A stretch of 64,000 bases of DNA from Actinomadura nitritigenes (GTDB lineage Bacteria > Actinomycetota > Actinomycetes > Streptosporangiales > Streptosporangiaceae). Within the stretch, counting starts at the first letter, position 1, and the number at the start of each line of letters is the position of its first letter. A program made the position numbers and the translations under genes. The DNA is taken from the NCBI RefSeq assembly GCF_017573545.1, contig NZ_JAGEOK010000026.1, positions 96,288-160,287 of the forward strand, in the 5' to 3' direction. The notes below the pieces were generated by a model, which worked only from the letters and a program-made list of their open reading frames with translations, made no database searches and had not been told where the DNA came from. Shown in pieces: positions 59,257 through 64,000 of this stretch.

Positions 59257-60051
59257 TCATCGTGCCGCCGGCGACCAGGGTCGTGCCGGGGACGGGACGC
59301 TCACGCCGGCGGGACGCGGACGCTCGGGCACGAGCGCGATCGTCGAGGTGGGGCCCGCGTCGGCACCGCCGACGCGCAGCAGCCCGCGCCTGGTCAGGTA
59401 CCGGAGCGCCTCCCGGACCTGCTCCGGGGTCGCCAGGAGGCGATCCGCCAGGGCGGCACGGGTGTGGCGGCCGGGCGACCACAGCGCCACCGATAGAACG
59501 TCCATGGCCAGGGGCCCGTAGCGCTTGTCCCCCTGCCCCGCACCGTCGGTGGCGACGGCCGGACGGGAACGGGCCAGGAATCGCGGCGGTTCGGGAGAAC
59601 CGGCCACCGGCCAGAATTGCAGAAGCCATCGGTGCCCGTCGGAGGTCCGGCGGCGGAGAACGCGAAGCCGGTGCAGGCCGGGCCGTGCCAGTTTCAGGTT
59701 CCATGGCGAATCGTCACCGCGCCCGCGGGTCAGTTTCATATCGCCGCGCGACGTGAGGAACGGCGTATCGAGCGCATCGCTCCACCCGCCGGAACCTCGC
59801 CCGGGCGGGCCGTCATGCGCCTCCATGCGCACGTGGGCATGCGGGGCCGCGGTACCGAGAACCCAGCCGGCGCCTGCCCTCGCTACATCGCTTCGCGCCC
59901 CGGCCGCAAAGGCGTCCTCCGCGAGAAGGGGCAGATTCAGATGGCGGAGTTCGCCCGTTCCTCCGACCCCGGCGGGCCAGAAGCCACGGACCACGAGCAC
60001 ACCGAATTCGGTCCGATAATGACCGTCCTCGTACGTCCCGAGCAGAGTCAT
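59257..60051 (-). CDS. hypothetical protein with C-terminal winged-helix-like part
   Basis: 264 residues, no family recognised. The N-terminal two thirds (TYEDGHYRTEFGVLVVRGFW, GAGWVLGTAAPHAHVRMEAH, LDTPFLTSRGDMKLTRGRGD, LKLARPGLHRLRVLRRRTSD) look beta-rich. The last 85 residues resemble a winged helix: YGPLAMDVLSVALWSPGRHT, RAALADRLLATPEQVREALR, YLTRRGLLRVGGADAGP. Composition is somewhat less GC-biased at its 5' end than its neighbours. The reading frame is complete from ATG 60049-60051. A regulator or an immunity-type protein are guesses only. Confidence 0.65.
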   Translation of the reverse strand: MTLLGTYEDGHYRTEFGVLVVRGFWPAGVGGTGELRHLNLPLLAEDAFAAGARSDVARAGAGWVLGTAAPHAHVRMEAHDGPPGRGSGGWSDALDTPFLTSRGDMKLTRGRGDDSPWNLKLARPGLHRLRVLRRRTSDGHRWLLQFWPVAGSPEPPRFLARSRPAVATDGAGQGDKRYGPLAMDVLSVALWSPGRHTRAALADRLLATPEQVREALRYLTRRGLLRVGGADAGPTSTIALVPERPRPAGVSVPSPARPWSPAAR

Positions 60052-60162
60052 GACCGCACGCTAACAACGGCCTCCGACAGAACGCGGCATTGATCTTCAT
60101 TGCGGGGATCAGGCGCCTGGAATTGTCCGACTCGGAGGGGACGCGGCGGACGGCGGCACGGT

Positions 60163-60603
60163 TCAGTCCGCCGGGCGGGAGTCCTCCAGCAGGGCGGTCG
60201 CGGCGCGGTGGATCTTCTCGAGCGCGGCCATCAGGTGCTCGCGCTCCGCCCCGGTCAGGTCGGCCAGGACCGCCTCCTCCAAGGCGCGGCGCTCCGCCTC
60301 GACCGGTTCCTGCAGCGCCCGCCCCTCTTCGGTCAGCCACAGCCGGACGAGCCGGTTGTCGCGTTCGTCGCGGCGGCGGGTGAGGAGCCCGGCGGCGGCC
60401 ATCCGGGTGGCCATCTTCACGACGGTGGGCGTGGTGACCCGCAGTTCGGCGGCGATCTCGCCGGGGGTGCGGCCGTCGCGTTCCCAGAGGGCGGCGAGCA
60501 GGTGGTTCTGCCCCAGATGCAGGCCGTGCCGGCGCATGCCGTCGTCCGCCGCCGCGCGGAGCGCCTTCGACGTCCTGCCGTGCAGGTCCAGGAACTCGGG
60601 CAT
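60163..60603 (-). CDS. MarR family transcriptional regulator
   Basis: 146-residue MarR protein: dimer helix LHGRTSKALRAAADDGMRRH, recognition region GRTPGEIAAELRVTTPTVVK, wing RRRDERDNRLVRLWLTEEGR and C-terminal dimer helices ending ALEKIHRAATALLEDSRPAD. It is divergent from an NmrA-like reductase gene, with repeated CGGCTAA elements in the 89-bp gap. Repression of that gene and itself, relieved by a small molecule, is the usual arrangement. Confidence 0.92.
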   Translation of the reverse strand: MPEFLDLHGRTSKALRAAADDGMRRHGLHLGQNHLLAALWERDGRTPGEIAAELRVTTPTVVKMATRMAAAGLLTRRRDERDNRLVRLWLTEEGRALQEPVEAERRALEEAVLADLTGAEREHLMAALEKIHRAATALLEDSRPAD

Positions 60604-60626
60604 CGGACCTCCGAGGTATCGATTGA

Positions 60627-60675
60627 CGGCTAATCATTTACCGGCTAACGTTCTCGACGTTCATTAGACGGCAAA
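60627..60675. promoter_or_regulatory. CGGCTAA direct repeats, candidate MarR sites
   Basis: CGGCTAA occurs at 60627-60633 and 60642-60648, with a third copy CGGCAAA at 60669-60675. ATTAGACGG nearby reads the related motif on the other strand. Together they span the divergent gap. MarR sites are usually palindromic, so the repeats may be half-sites. Confidence 0.4.
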
Positions 60676-60692
60676 CGACTTCTGGAGCCGCC

Positions 60693-61556
60693 ATGCTACT
60701 CGTCACCGGGGCCACCGGGAACATCGGCCGCGACCTCGTCCGCGAGCTGGACGCCAAGGGCGCCGACGTGCGGATCCTCGTCCGCGACCCGGCCCGCGCC
60801 GCCGACCTGCCCGCCCGCGCCGAACGCGCGGTCGGCGACCTGGACGACCCCGCCACCCTGCCGGCCGCCTTCCGCGGCGCCGAGCGGCTGTTCCTCCTCA
60901 CCCCGGGCATCGGCACCGCCCAGGCGGCGCACGCCGCGGCGGCCGCACGCGACGCCGGGGTCCGGCACATCGTGCTCCTGTCGTCGACGAACGTGCTCGG
61001 CGACCCGATGCCCGCCATGGGCCGCTGGCACCACGAGCGGGAGGAGGCGGTCCGCGCGTCCGGCGTCCCCGCCACGATCCTGCGGCCCGGCGGCTTCATG
61101 CGGAACGCCCTGGAGTGGCTGCCGACCATCCGGGAGGGCGGGTACGTCCTCGACCCGGTCGGCCCCGGACGGTTCGCGCCGATCGACACCGCCGACATCG
61201 CCGCCGTGGCCGCCGCCGTCCTGACCGGGGACGGCCACGAGGGCGAGGCGTACGCGCTCACCGGCGACGAGATCTTCACCGTCGCCGAGCAGGTCGCCGT
61301 CCTGTCCCGCGCCATCGGCCGCGACCTGCGGGTACGGGAGGTCCGCACACCGGAGGAGGCGGTGCGCGCCCGGTTCCCGTCCGGCGCTCCCCCGGCGCTC
61401 GCCGAAGCCCTCGTCGAGGGGTTCGCGTTGATGCGCGCGGACACCGCGGGGTTCCGCACGGATACGGTGGAACGGCTGACCGGACGCGCTCCGCGGACGT
61501 TCGCCGACTGGTGCGCCCGCAACGCCGCCGCGTTCCGGGAGGACCCCGGCGCCTGA
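60693..61556 (+). CDS. NmrA-like NAD(P)-binding reductase
   Basis: 287 residues. Nucleotide motif MLLVTGATGNIGRDLVRELD, LVRDPARAADLPARAERAVG, IVLLSSTNVLGDPMPAMGRW, HHEREEAVRASGVPATILRP and GGFMRNALEWLPTIREGGYV are characteristic of the NmrA/QOR2-type atypical SDRs (quinone or isoflavone-like reductases). It starts with ATG 60693-60695 and CTGGAG upstream. It is the probable target of the divergent MarR regulator. A role in quinone or electrophile reduction is inference by family. Confidence 0.9.
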   Translation: MLLVTGATGNIGRDLVRELDAKGADVRILVRDPARAADLPARAERAVGDLDDPATLPAAFRGAERLFLLTPGIGTAQAAHAAAAARDAGVRHIVLLSSTNVLGDPMPAMGRWHHEREEAVRASGVPATILRPGGFMRNALEWLPTIREGGYVLDPVGPGRFAPIDTADIAAVAAAVLTGDGHEGEAYALTGDEIFTVAEQVAVLSRAIGRDLRVREVRTPEEAVRARFPSGAPPALAEALVEGFALMRADTAGFRTDTVERLTGRAPRTFADWCARNAAAFREDPGA

Positions 61557-61580
61557 CCGGGGCGGAGCGGAGGGTGCCCG

Positions 61581-62102
61581 ATGGACGAGACGCCGCCGCG
61601 GGGAGTGCGCGGGAACGGCCTGGTGCTGCGCGAATGGGCGGACGGCGACCTGGACGCCCTCGTCGCCCTGCTCGACGACCCGGTGGTCGCCCACCGCACG
61701 CCGCTCCCCTCGCCCTTCGACCGGGCCGCGGCCCGCCGCTATCTGGACGACGCGCGCAAGGCACGCCGCAGCGGCGAGCGCGTCCAGCGCGCGATCACGA
61801 CCGACGGCCTCGAGGCGAAGGGCGAGATCCGGCTCAACCGGCTGCTCGGCACCATCAGCTATGTCGTCGGCGCCCGGTACCGGGGGCAGGGCCTCGCCTC
61901 GCGCGCACTCCAGCTGATGACCCGCTACGCGCACGCCGAAGCCGGACTCCCCCGCACCCTCCTGGAGATCGAGCCGGACAACGAGGCCAGCATTGCGGTC
62001 GCCCGGGCCGCGGGCTACCGGCCGACCGACGCGCCGGCCACCGTCGTCGAGGGCGACCGGCGATCGTTCGCTCTGCTCACCTGGACGCACACGGCCTCCT
62101 GA
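61581..62102 (+). CDS. GNAT family N-acetyltransferase
   Basis: 173-residue acetyltransferase. The acetyl-CoA motif A is VVGARYRGQGLASRALQLMT (R-G-Q-G-L-A), followed by LLEIEPDNEASIAVARAAGY. The N-terminal part GNGLVLREWADGDLDALVAL is typical of the RimJ/RimL-like branch. It follows the NmrA gene by 24 bp on the same strand and may share its transcript. The substrate is not evident. Downstream of its stop the sequence loses coherent coding capacity. Confidence 0.88.
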   Translation: MDETPPRGVRGNGLVLREWADGDLDALVALLDDPVVAHRTPLPSPFDRAAARRYLDDARKARRSGERVQRAITTDGLEAKGEIRLNRLLGTISYVVGARYRGQGLASRALQLMTRYAHAEAGLPRTLLEIEPDNEASIAVARAAGYRPTDAPATVVEGDRRSFALLTWTHTAS

Positions 62103-62652
62103 CCGGCGAGTGCGCAGCGCCGGTCAGCCGGGGCAACCGTCCAGGAGTCGGCGAGGGCACAGAGCCGGTCGAGGGCGACCTCGACCGGCTCGCGGTCGCA
62201 GGTCGCGAGGGCTGACGCGGGCCGTGACCAGCGCTCCGGCGACGACCTCGGCCCCCGCGGCCAGGCATGCGGACACCCGGTCGCCGAAGCGGCCCGCCAC
62301 CAGAGCACCTCGATCTCGCGGACCAAGCGCATGCGCACGAGATCTTCCACCGCAAGGTGGCGGTGCCACGACTCGCGACGATCGCGCCGATCCCCCGGTC
62401 GGTGACTTCTAGTGCTGAATCTTTGGAAGCCGCGTGAGCAGCGCGTCCTTGTCACGAGGTGATGCGTGAGCACGCGTTCAGTGCCCGAGCGCCTGGCCAA
62501 CGTGACGCATCGACAGCCCGGACACCCCCGTCCCGGCGGAATGATCAAGAACCGCGTCGAGGATCTGCATGCGGCGAGGCGGATCACGGGGCTGGCCGCC
62601 CGATGCCACCCACCCGACGCGCCTCTGGCGGTCCCTGGCTCGTCACACTCGC
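62103..62652. other. 550-bp stretch without an intact gene
   Basis: Open frames here give no recognisable protein. On the minus strand, pieces such as HLAVEDLVRMRLVREIEVLW and, in another frame, ALATCDREPVEVALDRLCAL look more protein-like than random. They are short and in different frames, so a decayed minus-strand gene is possible but not provable by eye. Confidence 0.4.
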
Positions 62653-62802
62653 GTAATTGCCGCCTTCGCCCCGCAGACCGACGACTTCCTCATCGCCCGA
62701 GTGCTGCCGCCCATCGCCCGCGGCGTGTCGCCCGGCAAGGCAGCCGCCGGCCAACTGGTGACGGTCTTCCCGGTCATCTGCGCCGTGGTCGCGGCCGTAC
62801 CG
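62653..62802 (+). pseudogene. fragment of an MFS transporter (N-terminal part)
   Basis: About 50 codons read VIAAFAPQTDDFLIARVLPP, IARGVSPGKAAAGQLVTVFP and VICAVVAAVP. This is the start of the DHA1-type MFS fold, where drug efflux proteins have a helix, an Asp, LPxIAxxLxVSxxxAGQLVT and a second helix. After that the frame turns into nonsense. The rest of the roughly 400-residue transporter is absent, so this is a remnant. Confidence 0.6.
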
Positions 62803-63364
62803 TGCTCCCCCGCACGAGTCCTCCCCTGTGGACGCTGCTGTCCTGCGCCACCGACCTCGCGGAGCCGCGCGTCCCCTCCCATCCGGCGATGGCGGCCGGA
62901 TCGCGCGCGACATTCCTCGCCCCGAAGTCCACGACGCGATGGCGCTCGATTTCCCCGCGTCGCCCTCCCGGACGCTCCACCGCCTCCGGCCGCCGGACCC
63001 GCCAGACGGAAACGCCCGCTCGCAACGCCACGTCCTCGTGACTGCGGCCCTCGCGGTGCTCGGCGACATGATGATCCCAACCTGCCTGGCGCGCCCCTTG
63101 TGTGCGGCCTCGCGGGGGTGACGTTGTCCCGCCTCGGTATGTGCTCACGCTCACCGGCATGTGACCACCACGCCGGCGTGTGGTGCGGGCCGGTGGCCGC
63201 GCCGGTGCAGTGTGTGGGTTGGCACCGGCGCGACCATGAGCCCGGTCATCACCAGACAGTTGAATTATCACTCATCACACGTTGCACACGCGTTGCGTCC
63301 CTGCCCGACCTGCACGTCTGGGGCCGCCGGGCGCACCATCGGCCTCGTGTGGAAGGCTTCCCGG
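62803..63364. other. 560-bp stretch without an intact gene
   Basis: No complete gene is visible. A minus-strand frame (about 62830-63060) contains SHEDVALRAGVSVWRVRR, which resembles a helix-turn-helix of the LacI or transposase type, then loses sense. From 63230 the base composition becomes less GC-rich (TTGAATTATCACTCATCACA at 63259-63278), which may be the promoter region of the TPR gene. Confidence 0.4.
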
Positions 63365-63859
63365 ATGACCATTCCGGACGAACGGTGGCAACGGCGGATC
63401 GCCGACCTCTGGGCCACCTTCGATGATCACGAACCGCAGGACTTCCTCGCCAAGGTCAAGGACCTGACCGGCGAGCTTCCTGCCGGAAACGCCATCGCCG
63501 AGTACGAGCTCGCCTCCGCCTATGACTCCACCGGGTATGAAGCGGAGGCGGCCGTCCATTACCGACGTGCGTTCGCCGAGGGCCTGCCCGATTCGCGCCG
63601 CCGCCCGGCGACCATCCAGTTCGCCAGCACGCTCCGCAACCTCGGCGAGGCGGAGGAGAGCGTCAGGCTTCTCACGGCGGAACGTGACGCCGGCTCCGAC
63701 GAGCTGGACGATGCCGTCACGGCCTTTCTCGCCCTGGCGCTCACCGACCTCGGTCGTGACCGCGAAGCAGCGGCTCTGGCGCTCGGCGCGCTCTCCCGCC
63801 ACCTGCCGCGCTACAACCGTTCCCTGTCCAACTACGCGAAGGCTCTGATCGATCCCTGA
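63365..63859 (+). CDS. tetratricopeptide repeat protein
   Basis: 164 residues with TPR-like helix pairs: LPAGNAIAEYELASAYDSTG, YEAEAAVHYRRAFAEGLPDS, ATIQFASTLRNLGEAEESVR and FLALALTDLGRDREAAALAL. The build matches the small tetratricopeptide_5-type proteins common in bacteria. The start ATG at 63365-63367 was chosen because upstream codons run through non-coding sequence; CCCGG before it is a weak ribosome site. It is convergent with the rRNA operon, sharing the terminator hairpin. Function: protein-protein interaction, partner unknown. Confidence 0.85.
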   Translation: MTIPDERWQRRIADLWATFDDHEPQDFLAKVKDLTGELPAGNAIAEYELASAYDSTGYEAEAAVHYRRAFAEGLPDSRRRPATIQFASTLRNLGEAEESVRLLTAERDAGSDELDDAVTAFLALALTDLGRDREAAALALGALSRHLPRYNRSLSNYAKALIDP

Positions 63860-63879
63860 CCGGAAACCCCGATAAATGC

Positions 63880-63910
63880 GGAAGGCCCCGCCGTAACGGC
63901 GGGGCCTTCC
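63880..63910. terminator. terminator of the rRNA operon, shared with the TPR gene
   Basis: GGAAGGCCCCGCCG (63880-63893), TAA, CGGCGGGGCCTTCC (63897-63910): a perfect 14-bp stem. On the minus strand it follows the 5S 3' end and a TTTTTTA tract; on the plus strand it follows the TPR gene. Confidence 0.85.
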
Positions 63911-63918
63911 TAAAAAAT

Positions 63919-64000
63919 GTCCGGCGGTGTCCTACTCTCCCACACAGTCTCCCATGCAGTACCATCGGCGCTGAAGGGCTTAACTTCCGGGTTCGGAATG
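63919..64000 (-). rRNA. rrf: 5S ribosomal RNA, 3' part (5' end outside window)
   Basis: The minus strand reads ATTCCGAACCCGGAAGTTAA, GCCCTTCAGCGCCGATGGTA, CTGCATGGGAGACTGTGTGG and GAGAGTAGGACACCGCCGGA, the conserved 3' two thirds of actinobacterial 5S rRNA. The 3' end falls near 63919, directly before the T-tract and terminator stem. The remaining 5' part and, by the usual 16S-23S-5S order, the rest of an rRNA operon should lie to the right. Confidence 0.95.

Noticed and set aside
63166..63187. CACCAC/GTGGTG hairpin as an attachment or IS end
   Set aside because: Only a 6-bp stem, no matching copy elsewhere in the window and no integrase or transposase gene.
63161..63364. N-terminal extension of the TPR protein by 68 residues
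   Set aside because: The extension covers AT-richer non-coding sequence with no conserved features; the ATG at 63365 starts where the TPR-like sequence begins.

Overview
The window is high-GC, densely packed actinobacterial DNA. Most genes abut or overlap, GTG starts are common, and families typical of filamentous Actinomycetia are present (DUF5302, DUF2795, DUF2267, an ECF41 sigma factor, an F420-type LLM oxidoreductase, three P450s, many one-component regulators). A Streptosporangiales or Thermomonosporaceae member such as Actinomadura fits, but that placement is inference. I saw no tRNA gene, CRISPR array or intact insertion sequence. A 5S rRNA gene enters at the right edge on the minus strand, so an rRNA operon lies beyond base 64000.

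Left edge (1-1017): the end of an unknown gene, a decayed ABC-F remnant and a frameshifted small gene. 1170-7086: a tightly coupled minus-strand operon encoding a 4,5-dihydroxyphthalate decarboxylase-like protein, a nitrilase-superfamily hydrolase and a polar amino acid ABC importer. It is divergent from a MocR-type regulator, with twin TTTGT/ACAA inverted repeats between them. 7034-12975: a NUDIX gene and a NarL-type two-component system, divergent from a MacB/FtsX-type ABC exporter, with a perfect 24-bp palindrome between.

13-25.4 kb: DUF4253 protein, acyl-CoA dehydrogenase fragment, P450, membrane protein, ABC-F ATPase with a possible leader-peptide attenuator, DUF2267 protein, ARB_07466-like secreted protein, PP2C phosphatase, and an operon of spermidine synthase-like protein, ECF41 sigma factor and NmrA-like reductase. 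25.4-32.6 kb: a complete dipeptide/oligopeptide ABC importer (order A-B-C-D-F), divergent from an M20 peptidase, which together suggest peptide uptake and hydrolysis. 32.6-41.4 kb: drug-exporter pair with PadR regulator, a 17-bp tandem repeat, LLM oxidoreductase and TetR regulator with twin operators, coiled-coil protein, metallo-beta-lactamase-fold hydrolase, mycothiol-type metal-binding enzyme, amidohydrolase, FMN protein.

41.4-57 kb: DUF5302 protein, a P450 with an aberrant K-helix, aromatic amino acid decarboxylase, small hypothetical genes, aconitase, FAD monooxygenase, acyl-CoA synthetase, aminotransferase, alpha/alpha-toroid protein with a P450, Rid protein, a MurA-family enzyme with Asp at the fosfomycin-target position, and a LysE exporter. 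57-62.1 kb: HxlR regulator with imine-reductase-like enzyme, TIGR03084 protein, unknown protein, MarR regulator with NmrA reductase, GNAT. 62.1-63.36 kb is gene debris, followed by a TPR protein, a terminator and the 5S end.

A recurring theme is a regulator divergent from its probable target, with a visible operator between them. This is seen for the MocR, TetR, HxlR and MarR pairs, and at the two-component/ABC exporter junction. PadR differs: it sits upstream of its target on the same strand.
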